Origin: Micractinium sp. NFX-FRZ
Taxonomy: Eukaryota; Chlorophyta; Trebouxiophyceae; Chlorellales; Chlorellaceae
Direction: 5' to 3'
Assembly (NCBI GenBank): GCA_029339195.1
Contig: JAPTJF010000090.1
Location: 1-64,000, forward strand
Length of the DNA stretch: 64,000 nucleotides
Numbering within the stretch: position 1 is the first letter of the stretch; the number at the start of each line of letters is the position of its first letter. The notes under the pieces were generated by a model. It had not been told where the DNA came from, ran no database searches, and saw only the letters and a list, made by a program, of their open reading frames with translations. This document shows positions 12,401 through 24,720 of this stretch, piece after piece. The position numbers were made by a program, and so were the translations under genes.

Positions 12401-14859
12401 CACAGCGCGCAGGGCAGCACGCGTCAGGGAGGGGAGCGGTGGCAGCACACTCCCAGACACCAGCCGCCCCGCTGGTGCTGCAGCAGGTGCGGGCTGCTCC
12501 CACCGCAGCAGCGCCAGTGGTGGGTGGACCTCCAGCAAGGGCAAGGGCCCAGGCAGGGCAAAGGGAGGGGGAGGGGCGCACCTGGATGACAATGTAGCGC
12601 GTGTGGGTGGCGGGGTCATCGGCAATGAACCACTCTGTGGGGGACTGGCACTCCTTGGGCAGCCTGCAGGGGTGACAGCGAAGACAGCAAATGGGTGAGC
12701 ACCAGTGCGGCGGTCAGGACGCCTGGGCGGCAGCATTGGGGCACAGCGGTGCAGCAAGCACACCCGCTGCCCATGTGGGCACAAGCTGGTGCTCTCATCT
12801 GCAATGCGAAACCTCAACCCCGCCCACCTGCTGCTGTCGGAGGCGCGCCCCGTCCACGTGGACTCGAGCGCCGCCATGACCGTGGCAACAGTGGCAACAG
12901 CAGAGCTGTGCCCCACCGCCGCCGCGCTCTGCAGCTGCGCCGCGACGGAGCGCACCGGCGGCAGCGCCGAGGTCAGCGCAGAGGTGGTGAAGGCGGTGAT
13001 GTTGTTGGCCAGCGGGCCTGCAGCACCAGAGGGGCACATGTGCATGCCACATGAGCTGCATGAGGCAGTAGAATGCGGCTGTGCCTGGCCACATGCTGGG
13101 CAAAGCTGAGACGGCGGCCACGGTACCCACAGCAGGCAGCCTTCCAACGTGGCATGTGCTGCCGAAGCAGCAAGCATCAGCCACCTCAATTAAAGAACGG
13201 AGCACACAGGTATCGGGGCGGCACCAGCATCAGACCCATCGATGCGCCCCTCCCAGCCCTGCTCCTCACCCACCTGCGTAGGGCACCGCCGCCGAGTACA
13301 CCGCGCGCCCTGCCGAAGTGGCCGCCGCTGTGGCAGCTGCCAGGCTGGCAGCCACACGGTCCACAGGGGACAGCCCCGACCCGTCGTCAGCACCCGCCAC
13401 GCTGCCCGCCGCCGGAGCCCCCGCCTCACTGCTGCTGCTGCTGCTGCTGCCCGCCGGCGCCGGCGCCACCATGCCAGTGGCGGCGCCGACAAAATCCACC
13501 GTGGACAGCGGCGCCACGCGGGCCATGGCGGCCATGGCGGCGCTGGGTGCTGCCAGCGCACGCGCCTCGCCCGCCGCAATGTCCACCCGGACAGCTGCCA
13601 CCATGTTTGGGTCGCCCGCCATGGCATCGCCCTCGGACAGCGCGTCGGCTGGGCGCAGCCGCGGCTCCCGCAGGCGGGCATCGCACACCTTGCTGGTGGT
13701 CACCAGCTTCAGGCGGTGCCGGCGCAGCAGGCTGGAGGGCTGCGGGGAGCGGAGGGAGAGGATTGTTGAGGGAGGGCGTGGGAGGGGAGGGCAGGAGGGG
13801 CAGGCAGTGGTATGGTAGTCGCCGTGGATAAGGCTGGCATGCTTCCGGAATGGCCGCTTGACAGAATGCCTGCGTGCAACACCGGCTGCGCCCTCCACAT
13901 CCCATGCCGTGCCCACTGCCTCCCACTGCCAGTCCTGCATGGCTGCTGCACGACTACTGCCTGTAAATGAAGCAGCCCAGCCTGGTCCAAAGCCCCAAAT
14001 AGGACAGCAAACCCAGCCGCACGCACAAGGATAGCCTTGTACCACCAGGCAGGACCAGGCAGCACGCTAGGGTCAGGTGCTCACCGTCAGGTTGTCAAGG
14101 TAGTAGGTCATGGCACACAGGCTGCTGAGAACGCGCACATATCTGGCTTCCATAACGCCCACGGGGCGCAGGAAGGCGCGGATGTCGGGCAGCGGGCCAC
14201 TGCCGGCAGGGGGCTTGGATGGGCTGCCGCCGGCGCCGGCGCCCCGCTGCTGGTCGAGCGCATCGGCCTGCAAGAGCAGCAGGGCAGTGCACCAGCAGTG
14301 TGGGACACCGCACATAGAGAAATGCATGGACCGAGGGCAGCGGCGCAGGCACAATACGCCATTGGTGTTGGCCTCTCCGGCGGCAGTGGCGGGAAACAGG
14401 GCGGCGAGCGCCCGCTCGGGCGAGCGCCCGCTCAGCCGCCACTGGCTCTTGGCCCACAGTGCGCCACCTGCGGCGGCCGCCCAGGCCGCCCAGCGCCTCC
14501 AGGGATGCTTTGTCAATCGGCATCGCTGCGCATTGGGCTTTAAACAGAGGCTGGCAGCATTCTGGCACCCTCACCTGGGCTTGGGCTTGGTTGGTTGCCT
14601 GCACTAGAGCCTCCACGCTGCCAGGCGACGCCCGGGTGTCCCAGCCTCGAAATAAGCTGGCCAGAGTGCCCCTCAGGGACCGCGGCACAGCAACGGGCTT
14701 CGCCGCCGGTTCGCTCGGGCGTGTGGGAGCGGGCTTATGACCGCCGCTGCCTCCCGCGGGCACAAGCACCGCCGTGACGCGGTTCCCGCCGCCTGAGGCC
14801 GGCCGCTGTGGAGAGCTGGGCGCGCTCGTGAGCCGCCGCGCCCCCGTTACTTGGTTCAT
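9500..14859 (-). CDS. Class 3 lipase, PLIP-like (plastid lipase family)
   Basis: Exons in transcript order: 14575-14859, 14358-14525, 14085-14267, 13274-13739, 12828-13017, 12582-12663, 12255-12338, 11880-11972, 11409-11669, 11018-11131, 10690-10840, 10270-10483, 9935-10110, 9500-9717; 894 residues. PLIP-type lipases cut acyl groups from thylakoid glycerolipids. Diagnostic blocks in order: ECQSPTEWFIADD, TRYIVIQGSDNLDHW, VHRGVYETAEVLYE, nucleophile elbow GHSLGG (Ser ~524), YTFGAP, HRDIVPRAFACDY, GKMMVLQP, HPLLPPAPGLY and NHPHPLDILADPGAYGD. The N-terminal ~95 residues are Ser/Arg/Ala-rich and could be a transit peptide. Residues ~235-365 are a low-complexity Ala/Ser insert. The least certain part is the second exon: the frame stays open from 14525 to 14085, so intron 14268-14357 might be retained. 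Confidence 0.9.
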
Positions 14860-15757
14860 AGGTGTGGCGGGCTCAGAGCAAATGCATTGATGGTGTTGAG
14901 GGAGGGGGACGCTGTAAGTGAAGAACCGAAAGCGGCCAGACGCGGTCCATTGTCTCCGGAACGCTGCTCCGCACACCCCAGCACGCTGTGCGACACGGTG
15001 GGACGAGCCTTCACTGTCACAGCTTGTGGTGCACTGTAGGGTTGGCTGGACTGGAAGCGAATGTGACCAAGGGTGGCTGTGGAGAGTCCCGACACTCTGC
15101 AAGGTGTCGCCAGGGAGTGCCGCCGTTGCCGCGCCCTTCCCCCGCCCGTGCCCGGCCCCGCAAGCGTTGAGCGTCCAAGACATGTTTGCTCATCACCCAA
15201 GGTGCAAACATAGCATCAAAGTATTGAGTTTCTTGACTAAATTAAACAACAGACAATATGGGCGCTCAGGGCGCGGGGCAAGGCGCACCGTGGCGTCATC
15301 ACCAGGCACGTGATGCCGGCACTAGCAGTCTGGCCAGTCGGCCTCACAGCACACTGCGTAATGCCGTCAAATACAGCATGCCCTGATGGAAAAATAGTTC
15401 CTTTGGCTGCCAATTGGCAGTTTGCTGCATGCGCATGCGGCATGACATTTTTGTACCCCCCCCCAGCAGTGGCAGCCCCCAAGTGCCAGGCGGCCAGGGC
15501 CCACTGTGTCCGCCAACATGGCGGCGCCCTGCCTTCAGCGCATGGCCACCGTACGGACGAGGGTCCCATCAGCGTAAACCCTCCTGGTTTACCATCCGCT
15601 CATGCACTCATACCAGGCAGATTACAACTATGCTGATGTGTAAGCAAATTCATGCCACTGCTCCATACCACAAGCAGATGAACCCCTGTTGCCGTGCGTG
15701 CTCTGGTGGTCGCCTCGGCTGCTCCTCTGTGCACCGACTTGCCGGCGCTGCCGCTGC
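14860..15757. other. Intergenic: lipase promoter and gene 4 3' flank
   Basis: This holds the upstream region of the lipase gene and the 3' flank of the DOMON-b561 gene. An open frame continues 5' of the chosen lipase start as far as 15183, but it lacks recognisable motifs. I see no separate gene. Confidence 0.5.
15622..15626 (-). terminator. TGTAA polyadenylation signal of gene 4
   Basis: The compl. strand reads TGTAA 132 nt after the stop codon of the DOMON-b561 gene. Confidence 0.55.
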
Positions 15758-18700
15758 TCAGGCCGCGCCCGCCTCCACATCACTCCCCCTGGTGCCGCTC
15801 CCATCCTTCCTGCGGCTGGCGCGCCCCTCACTGCCGCGCTTCTCGCTGCCCCCCCGCTTCCCCACGCTGCTGACGCTGTCGGCGCCCGCCGCCGCCACAT
15901 CGACCTCCTCCGGGCCCAGCTGCGTCGAAGCGTCGCCAGTGCCATTAATGTTGTGCCTCCCAGCAGGACCGTAGCGGCGCAGCAGTTTGGCGCAGTCCAG
16001 GGCCAGCCCTGTGCCTGCGATGAGGCCAAACACGACGCTGTATGTGGCCACTGCCCAGGCGCCCAGCTGGCGCACGTTCAGGATGCCCCTGCAGGGGCAG
16101 GCAGGTAGGTGACAAGGGGGGGGGGGGGGGGGGAGAGGAAGAGGGGAATTGGGAAAGAGTGCGAGGGGGCATGGGGAGGGGCAAAAGGCAGGCCAAAGGG
16201 CGGGCGGCTGTGCTGTGCTGTGCAGGGCAGGGCAGGCCAGCATGGGGGGTACTTCGGGGCTCGCCTCCCCACCCACACCGCCCCGCCTCCCTGCCCTCCA
16301 CCCAATTTCTCGAGGTTCCTCTACAATCTACGCGTGCATGGCACCCCACGCACTGGCTCACACCCTGCCATGCGCCCCCAAACCCAGCCGCCCCTGCTGC
16401 CCCCTGCCCAGTCATCCTGCCGGCATGCTACAACGCACTCACTCGTAGATGTTGGCCACAGCGCACAGCGCAGCGGCCCGGCCCACCCAGTGATGCACAA
16501 ACTCCCAGTATGGCCGCAGCCGGGTCCCTTTGTGGGGCCTGCGGGGATGGGTGTTGAACGGGGGGAAGGGGCGCACCTGGGCAGCTGGCCACACAACTGG
16601 GCACTCGAACTGCACTCTAACACAGGCACACTTGGCTTCGCTTGGCTTGGTTCTGCCTGCCTTTGCCCTGGCTGCATTGCAACCACAGACAACCATGTCC
16701 CTTCACCTCTGCCTGCCTTGTCCCCAAACTCCCCGCATCCCAGCTTCCCCGCTGCACGTGCCACACGCTTGAGGCAGCTGCCGCAAGGCACAGTGATGCC
16801 GCCCTGCTGTTCAGGTGGGCAGGGCGCCTGGCAAGGCGCAGTGCTGCGGCCCAGCCCACCTGAACAGCAAGGCAGAGAGCTGGAAGAGGCCCAGGCTCAT
16901 GGCAGAGATGCCCAGCCGGCGGTGCGTGGTGAAGATGGACACACTGGTGCCGGTGGCGTCCTGCACGGCGCTGCAGCGGGACAGCGCGGGAGGGGGTGCA
17001 CGAGGCGGGGCGGCGGGGCGGGGGCAGGCAGGTTTGATGCCATGATCGCAAGAGCGGCCAGCGGACAGCGGGGCGGGGGGGGCGGGCCGGGCTGGCCCAA
17101 AACTGGCACACACGTGCGGGAAAGTGACGATGCAGCCCGCCAGAAGACGAATGAGAGACGCCGCAAGTGTAGCTATGCGAAACAGGTAATCTGTACTCAC
17201 TAAAAGATGATGATGAATCCTGACAGCGCACAGGACAGGCCCAGCAGCTGCATCGCCCTGCATCGGGGTGGGAGGGAGGGGGCGGGCAGGACCCAGGAGC
17301 AAGAGAGAGCGCGGCAGGATGGGTGGCAGGGATAGGACCGCGGGAAGGCTTGCCGCGGGCAGCGCAGGCTGGCAGTTGCATGGGCAGGATGGTGCTTAGG
17401 AAGATCAGCAGGCAGGCATGCCACTGCCAGTGGCCCGCAAGGGTTGGCGTGCAGGCACAGCAGGCAGGGCGGCTGAAGCGCCGCCGGCAGGCGCGTAAGA
17501 ACGCCCCTCCGTTGAAGTCAGCTCAAACACCGACCTGGCAACTGCTGTGGGCCTCAACTTAGCGTGTCGAGCACAGCATGGACTTAGAGGTGCAAGTGGA
17601 ACCACAGCATGGGACCACAGCGCTCACCTGTGCAGGTGGAACCACAGCGGGTCCCAGCGCTTGGCGTGGCGGGCGGTCAGGATGCCCAGAGGGATGAGCA
17701 CCCCCCAGCCAATGGCCATCAGCCAGCCGTGAGCCTGCACAAGATGAACAATGAGGTGACAAGAAGGGGTCAGAATGGGCGGATGGTCAGGAACGCCCAG
17801 GCTGATGGGCCTGTGAAAGAGACACCGTGTGACATTACGATGTGACGTTACGATGTGACATTACGATGGCAGATGCGCAACGGGATGAGCATGCCCAGTC
17901 GCGAGTGTGCATGGGTAGTGAGGGCCAGGCTTTCAACCCTTACACAGCAACACACTCCTGCGCCCGCTGGAGCAGGAGTCACATCCTGACGCATGCATCG
18001 CCCACCGCGGGAAGAACTGCAAGCCGCAACAGTAAAGGGCACCCTGAGAGCCCTGCATTCCTGTACTACGAAAAAAATCTACTCACGTTCTTCAGGCGCA
18101 GCACGTGGGGCGAATCCCCCACCACCCCGCTGCTGGTCCCAGACTCCCAGTTGACTGTCGTGGAGCCCCTGGCGGCGTGGTACTGCAGCCCACCGCCTGC
18201 AGGAGACGAAGAGCCACCCACAAGCAGCATGAGCATGCAATGGAGTACAGGCAGGGGAGCGCCCCTGGCAGCACAAAGTGAGCGACGGCTGAGCGGGTGC
18301 AGTGCAGCCTTTCATCCCAGCACTGCCAAGCTCTCAAACTGTGACATGGCAGGGAATCCCTGCTGTGCCGCCCAAGCCAGCTCAGCCGGCCACTAATGCA
18401 TGGCAATCAGGGCCAGCCGCCTCACCTGAATCAAGAGTCCCGGCAGCACAGATGATTGGGAAGGCTGCGTTGGCAGCTTGCTTGCTGTCCAAGAGGATCT
18501 GCAACAATGGCAGGAGCACAGCACGGGCACAGCGTGGGTGCGGCAGGCGCCAGGCGGGCGCAGCATGGCACAGCACAACACGGCGCGACAGCAATAGCCC
18601 AACAGCTGCGCAAGTGCTGGGTAGACCCCTGCGTACTTTCTCTGCGCAAGCAGGGACGGCACACTTAATGGAACACAATCTGCTGCTCTGGGCTGGGCTG

Positions 18701-20738
18701 CTCCCAACCCCCTGCCCTAACCTTAACCCTGACCAAAACGCAGAGCAGAGTAGAGCAGAGCCAACCGCGGCAGCTGCTGCTCCCCCCTGCTCTCACCCTG
18801 ATGGTCCCCTGCATGCGGGCCCCATCAGCGGCCGCCTCTGCCCCCGACACCGGCAGCTTGCCCGGCGGCTGCACCCCCGCCGGGCTGCGCTCCGCCAGGA
18901 AGTAATCATGGATGTCGGCGCCGGCGCCTGCGGGCGGGGTGGCAGGCAATCGTGACACGCTAAGAGCAAAGTGGGGGAAAGGCGCAGTTAGCACAGCAGT
19001 CCCTTTGAAGACCTGCGCACCGCCAGGGAGTAGTGCCGCATGCCGGCAGCCACCTGAGCATGCGCGGCGGTTGCCTGAGCTTATCGTGTGGCAAACTCTG
19101 CTGAGCTGGCGCTGCCACTTGCCTGAGGGGCACGAGGTGCATGCTTTGAGGATCATGGCAGTGGAGCCCAGCATGCGGCCCGGGGTGGCGGGGAAGCCGA
19201 CGCCCACCCAGCCCCTGGCTGGGGCGCGCAGGCCCAGCGTCAGCACCCGCATGGAGGTGCCTGCCAGGGGTGTGAAGTGCGGGGAGGGAGGGAGGGAGGG
19301 ACGAGATGCGCAGAAGGTTAGATGGAGGGCAGGTGCATGCTCTTGTGGGCGGCATGGGCACCAGCAGCTGTGCCTGCCTAGGGTACAGGGGGCAGCAGGG
19401 GGCGGGTGATGAGCCGGGCGGTGGGGGGGTAGGGGGGTACCCTGGAGGGTCGGGATATGCGTTGCTCACCAGACCAGGGGGATCCAAGCTCCCCCTAAAA
19501 GCTCACACCCTCTTGTCGAACCAGCAGCCCCCTCTGTGCAATGTGTGGCCCGTTAACCCCGGCCTGCACAGGTGCTGCCAGGGCCCCGACAGGGGCACTG
19601 CCACGAAGCCACCACTAATTAAAGCGGCCACGCTGAGCTCGGCTCACCCGAGGGCTCCAGGCTCCACATGAGCTCAAACTCCGGGGAGATGCTGGCCAGG
19701 GAGGTGCAAGCGGCAAAGCTGAGCTGGCGCGAGCCCAGGCTGAGCTGGCAGCTGCTGGAGCCGTTGCCGCCCGCCGCCTCTGCCGCTGGCGGGGGCACAG
19801 CGGGCGGCGGGTCGACGGGTGGAGGGTCGGTTCCCCCCTGAGCAGTGCCGGCAGGAGCGGGGACGGCCCCAGCGGCGGGCGGAGGGCCGCCTGCGCCGTC
19901 GCCAGGCATGCCGTTCTGCAGCGGCATGCGGTTGCTGCCGTAGGGGCGGTCGGCGCTGGGGTGCGGCAGCAGGGAGCCGTCGGAGGCCAGGGGGCCGATG
20001 GCGTAGATGAAGTTGAAGGGGGAGGCGAGGAGATCGGTGGGCGGCTGCGGCCGCTCCGCTGTGAAGGCGGCAACCAGGGTGCCGTCGGGCGCGCGCGCGG
20101 CAGAGGCGTCTGCATGCCGAGCAGCAGGGCAGCAGTAGTGATGCCAGGGGTTCAGAGAGCGCTGGGGCCGAGCAGCGGCTGTGCATGGCCAGCACAGCAC
20201 ACAGCGCTGAGCCTGCTGTAGTCTGTCCGGCTGTGCCAGCGGCGCCCTTGTGGGCTGCTTTCCTGTGTCATGGGCTGCTTCAAAAGGTTGCGTTGTGGGC
20301 TGCCTTGTAGGCTGTCTCGTGGGCTGCCTGCCTTTGTTGCGGGCGGGCACCGTGGGCGCTCACACGCTTACCCACCTGTCAGCTTGAAGCTGCCTGCCTT
20401 GTTGGCAGCTGGATCATATCCCTTGAGCAGGTAGCCGTCAACTGCCAGGGGAGGGGCGCATGGAAGAAAGGTTGTGCAAGGGGCGCATTGGGCGGGGTGT
20501 AGGCAGACGGCAGGCTGTGCATGCCTTCAATTATAATGTTGTAAGGAGTGGACTAGAGAGGTGCAGGTGCGAGACGTCACTGCGGTGAGCCCCACTTGCG
20601 GCAGCAGCACCACACGCTCTCGTGTGCAGCCAGCCGCATGCGTGCACAGCGTGCACAGCGTGCAGGCCGCAGGATGCCAGGGTGGCACGGCCCAGCAGCA
20701 GCGCAGTGGCAGGGCTGGGGCACGCGAGACGCCAGCGC

Positions 20739-20809
<71 letters not shown>

Positions 20810-22214
20810 CCCGGCTCCTGCGGCAGTAACATCAGTTAGAAGCTGCGGCTTTGTTCGCACCGGAGGCTCCCGAGGGGCAGGATGAGCACTCCTTCACAAT
20901 CACGGCGTCAGTGCCCAGCATGCTGCCCGGGTTCTGGGGGAAGCCGAAGCTGCAGGCGGGGACGGCCCGGCCCAGAGGGGGAGAAGGAAACAGAGTGAGC
21001 CAGGGAGGAGAGGGGCAAGTGAGGGAAGTACTGGTAGCGCGGCTCTGCCGAGGGCTGCCATGGGTGAGTGAGGCAGGCCAGACACAGCAATGGGCGCGCC
21101 ACATTGCCACACCGCATGTTCCGGAGCGTGCTCCCGCCGTGCCCCCGCCCACGCGGCTCACCCCGCCCACTGGCCGCCCACGGCAGAGGCGTTGATTTTC
21201 AGGCCGCCCCGCCAGCGCGTGCCGCCGCCTGCGCCGGGCTCCAGTGAATAAAACACGTGGTAGAGCGCTGGCGGCTGCAGCGGCACCGACTGGCACCCCT
21301 GGAAGCTCAGCGCCGCCTTCTGAGGGTCCACGGAGAGAGAGCAGTCGGGCAGGGGCGAGGGCGACGCTGTGCTGCTCAGCTGCTGCAGGCTGCGGGTGTA
21401 GAGGCGTGCCGCTGGCGATACACTCGTGTGTGCTGCGCTGGTGCCGCCAGCAGATGAGCTGAAGCCCCGCAGCAGGAACGTGACTGTGCCTCTGCCGGTC
21501 CCGGTGCCAGTACTGAGGCTGCCGTCGGCTGCCAGGAGCGGCGCAGCCGTGCTGCCCAGGCTGCCAGTGTAGCCACCGCAGCCCTGGCAGTAGGCCTCAA
21601 CTGTGACTGATGCTAGTGAGGGTGCCTGCCCGCTCAGCGCGGCAGGCAGGGCTGCAGACGCACGGAAAGAAGGCGCGCCGCTGCCGTCCGTGTCCCAGCG
21701 CTGCTCCCAATCCAAGGGCTCGCCGGCGGCAGCAGTTGCCGTTTGATCAGTTCCTTGTTGAGCAAGGAAGCGCACGCCAGCCACAAAGACGCCATGCAGC
21801 CTGCAGAGGGGGCTGGGGAGGCCGAGGAGGGCAGGGTACAATCGGCTGTGTGCCGTGGCTTACAGGGCTTACCTGCGTGGTCAAGTGGCAGGCGGACAGG
21901 CGGCAAATCCCAGCCCCGGCTGGCGACTACTTGCCTGACGTTGCTAAGGATGATGGCTCCAGGAATGGCTTTCACTTGCATGCCAGACAGCTGCACGGGG
22001 TGAGCATATGGAATGTGAGGAGCGCAGGCAGGCCCGCCGGTGGCGGCACCACCGCTGCCACACGATTGCCGCCGGCGCTAGGGGGTACTGCAGACAAGAG
22101 GAGCCGCACCTGGGCGCCGTTCAACGCCGTGTCGCCCTGGTGTGGTCCTAGTGCGACGGCAGCGGCGCACGCCAGCCCCGAGGCCAGAGCCAGAGCCCAA
22201 ACCCGAGCGCGCAT
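15758..22214 (-). CDS. Double-DOMON cytochrome b561 membrane protein
   Basis: Exons: 22110-22214, 21935-21990, 21162-21800, 20861-20949, 20376-20441, 19648-20109, 19123-19260, 18797-18927, 18426-18498, 18087-18196, 17628-17734, 17201-17257, 16860-16970, 16443-16538, 15758-16088; 856 residues. The start MRARVWALALASGLACAAA is a signal peptide. An unassigned region (~50-205) precedes two extracellular DOMON heme/sugar domains, ~207-375 (GFGFPQNPGSMLGTDAVIV) and ~439-600 (WVGVGFPATPGRMLGSTAM). A b561 core follows (~624-775) with the expected His positions AHGWL (625), WFHLHR (656/658), THRRLG (694) and VHHWVGR (730/731). The tail is Ser/Gly-rich and cytosolic. Plant CYBDOM proteins move electrons across the plasma membrane, usually with one DOMON; a similar ascorbate-linked redox role is inferred. 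Introns 2 and 7 need GC donors (AG|GCAAGT). Confidence 0.92.
16116..16133 (+). repeat. Homopolymer G18 (C18 on the transcribed sense strand)
   Basis: A run of 18 G lies in the last intron of gene 4. In the mRNA orientation it is a poly-C tract ~30 nt before the exon 15 acceptor, so it forms part of the polypyrimidine tract. Confidence 0.85.
16801..16873. repeat. Inverted repeat across the exon 13 donor of gene 4
   Basis: Arms 16801-16825 and 16849-16873 are reverse complements with about two mismatches (16 nt perfect core at 16805-16820/16854-16869) and a ~23-nt loop. One arm contains the exon 13 end and its GT donor, so the pre-mRNA could hide this splice site in a hairpin. Confidence 0.85.
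17588..17618 (-). repeat. Intronic relic of gene 4 exon 11 3' end
   Basis: The sequence just inside the intron repeats the exon end coding WDPLWFHLH: on the plus strand, AAGTGGAACCACAGC copies AGGTGGAACCACAGC of the true exon end at about 17636. Confidence 0.7.
17829..17868 (+). repeat. 13-nt tandem repeat
   Basis: Three units of TGTGACATTACGA (one with a single change) lie in the intron between exons 10 and 11 of gene 4. Confidence 0.8.
20738..20808 (+). repeat. Compound (CAT)n-(CAG)n microsatellite
   Basis: About 11 CAT units run directly into about 12 CAG units. The tract is intronic (intron 20442-20860 of gene 4), so it should not alter the protein, but it may be length-polymorphic. Confidence 0.9.
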
Positions 22215-22551
22215 GGCCCTTCGCCGCGTGAGGCCCGCAACAGCCCAATGGCCGACCAAATCACTGTGAGGGAAGAAGTCGCGCGTCTCCAAAGTGTCAA
22301 CATCATCCCGCGGCTGCCATGATCCCGCCCAGCTGGTGCCCAGGACCTGCCGGCAGCTGCCCCGGTGTCGCCCTGCCAACCACTAGTAGCTCCACTGCAG
22401 CCCGCAGCCCTGCCTTGAATGTGATAGCAGCATCTGTGGATTTGTTCAGCATCATCTAAACCAACAATGTGCATCTTGTTACCAATGCACCGGAGAGCAT
22501 GCATGGCACAACAGCATGCATCGCACGAGGGCGCGCCCCGACATGCACCCA
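22215..22551. other. Short intergenic gap between genes 5 and 4
   Basis: Only 337 nt separate the BAHD stop codon from the DOMON-b561 start, both on the minus strand. It must hold the BAHD 3' UTR and the promoter of gene 4. I see no TGTAA in the sense orientation here. Confidence 0.5.
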
Positions 22552-24720
22552 TCATGCACCGCCGCGCTCGCCGCCCGCTGCCACTGCCGCTGGCCACTGC
22601 TCCGCCGCCACCGCTGCCGCCAGCTCCTCCGCCTCATCCGGGCGCAACCAGAGGTATATGTTGATGCCGGCGCCGGCGGCCGGCGGTGCCGGCTGCACAT
22701 GCGCCACGGGCAGTATCACGTATCCAAAGGTGCACTCGGCCCCCACCGGCAGCTGCCCGCCAAAGTCGGCATCTGCTGCATAGTCCAACTCCAGCTGGAG
22801 TGGGACCGGGAAGGGTGGGCCAGGAGGAGAGGGATAGACTGAGGTCACGCAGGGGGTGTGCTCTAGGGAGGGAGAGGTGCAGGAGCGGTGCAGTTGGAGA
22901 TTGATGGGGGCCAGCCGGCCAGCCAGGGACTGTTTGAAAAACTGTTACCTCCTAAACCCGCCTGGCTGTGCATGCCCCGAGGCGCAATGCTGTACGTGAT
23001 ATTAACAGGCTTACCAGGCACAACAGCAGCAGGTGCCCCCACCTGGCTGACCATCATCAGCGGGCGGCGCCCCGCCGCCACGGCCTCCCCAATGAGCGGC
23101 ATGGGCAGGAGGGTGAGGGAGGAGCAGCGGCGGGCGCCTGATGCCTCGTCCCGCGCAACAAGCGCCACGTCGGGCGCAAACTTGAGGGCATCGCTGCATA
23201 GGAGATGGGAAGCATGCGCGCACATGTGGGGATTGCTTGGATGCACGGTGGCAGGCACACATCAAGCGCGCTCCTGCCTACTTGCAGATGCGCACTGAAC
23301 TCTGCCCGCCCGCACTACTTTCCAGCCAGCGCCATCATCCCCCACAACCCACCTGATGATCGTGCGCCGCAGCTCTAGAGCCACTGCCCCCAGGGGCATC
23401 GCCGCCACATCCATGTCAGGAGTCAAGGCGCTGGCGGCCAGGTTGCCATAGATCCAGCGCGGCGGCTGGTCGCCTGCGTACGCCGCCGCCGGCAGCCGCC
23501 CGCGCATGCCCAGGGCTTGGAAGAAGGCCGTGGCCTCGCCCCGGCGGCAGGGCAGCGTGGCCAGCGTGCGCCACAGCCACGCCATCAGAGCGTTGTTGGT
23601 GGACACCCAGCAGGCAGGCTGCTGAGCGGCCATGCTGGCGCTGCCATTGCCATCGCCCCCGCCTGCTGCTGCTGCCTCTGCTGCCGCCGCCGCCGCCGCC
23701 TCGGCCACCGCCGCCGCCTTGAGCGCCGCCAGCCGGGCGGGCGGCACGTGCAGCATGAGGCCGCGCAGCGGCGGCGCCGCCAGCAGAGCGCCAACCTGCT
23801 CGCCAATGTTGGGCGGCAGCGGCACGTAGTTCCAGGGCTGCACCCCCGGCGGCGGCAGCACCTTTGCCAGCGCCTCAAGCAGGGGTGCGGCGGGGGCGGG
23901 GATGTCGGCCGGTGGGAGCGGGCGGCCGCTGTAGGCGCGGGCCAGGTGGTGCAGCAGCGAGCGGAGCGTCGCAAAGTCGGCAACCATGTGCGACATGCGC
24001 AGGCCCAGCACGCAGCCGCCGCCGCCGCCGCCCTGCAGAGCGACCAAGGCCACTTGCAGCAGCGGCACCGCTGCGGCAGCGGCGCCGTCGGCAGGTAGGT
24101 CGGACAGGTGACCAAACAGTTGGCTGCCAAGGTTGGCCAGGGGAGCCACTGGCGGCGGGGGCAGCGGCGCCAGGGTGGCCAGGGAGGTGGTGGAGATGCC
24201 GAGCGTCAGCAGCGCGCCGGCGCCAGGCTGGCATAGCACCCACTCGCCAGCCTGGCACGGCACAGGGGCGGGAAGGTGTGGGGGTGTACGGGGGGTGAAT
24301 GTGGTGTGGGATATGGGTCTCTGCATGGCAGCACAATCTGCGGTGGGAATGCATGCTGCCGGTGGCAAGAGAATGGAATGGGAATGGGAATGAGAATGAG
24401 AATGAGAATGAGAATGGGCACACCCCTGCTGCACCCAGGCGGCATACCGTATCTTTGGTGGCCCGGCAGCCTAGAGTAGGGAACAGCACCAGTGCGTCTG
24501 CCAATGCGGTGCCAAGCTTGATGGCATCCAGAGCGCGCTCAAACACCAGGGTCTGGTGCATGAAGATCACAGGCGACGACACGCGCTCGGCGACCGAAAG
24601 CGCAAGCGGCGGTGGCGGGGCGGCCGCCGCAGCGGGCAGCAGCGCTGCAGCCTGCACCAGCCCCTCCTCCGTCACGGTCCATGGCAGCAGCGCGGGGCTG
24701 CCGCGCGCCTCGCCCGCCAT
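22552..24720 (-). CDS. BAHD-family acyltransferase
   Basis: Exons 24448-24720, 23353-24251, 23043-23193 and 22552-22794 give 521 residues. The first in-frame Met after an upstream stop was taken as the start. BAHD enzymes transfer an acyl group from acyl-CoA to an alcohol or amine. The catalytic HxxxD is present as HMVAD (His179-Asp183). N-terminal LALSVAERVSSPVIF and DALVLFPTLGCR match the family's early blocks. The structural DFGWG motif is degenerate, reading DADFGGQLP (~449-457). A run of Ala near residues 325-345 is an insert. The Gly-rich strand (QGGGGGGC) before HxxxD is unusual. The substrate cannot be told from sequence; hydroxycinnamoyl-, fatty acyl- or acetyl-CoA are all possible. 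Confidence 0.88.
24370..24417 (+). repeat. Hexanucleotide GAATGG/GAATGA repeat
   Basis: About seven six-base units lie inside intron 1 (24252-24447) of the BAHD gene. Confidence 0.8.

Noticed and set aside
14095..15183. 362-residue minus-strand open frame as a single exon of the lipase
   Set aside because: Only 14575-14859 fits the lipase model; downstream it reads the wrong frame through exons 2-3, and upstream of 14859 there is no support.
16109..17203. 364-residue plus-strand frame opposite gene 4
   Set aside because: It is the antisense shadow of b561 exons and introns; the minus strand shows conserved His motifs with consistent splicing.
22863..23042. Coding continuation of BAHD exon 3 into the intron
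   Set aside because: Continuing the frame gives no family motif, whereas splicing 23043 to 22794 places the DFG block directly after MMVSQ, as expected for BAHD enzymes.
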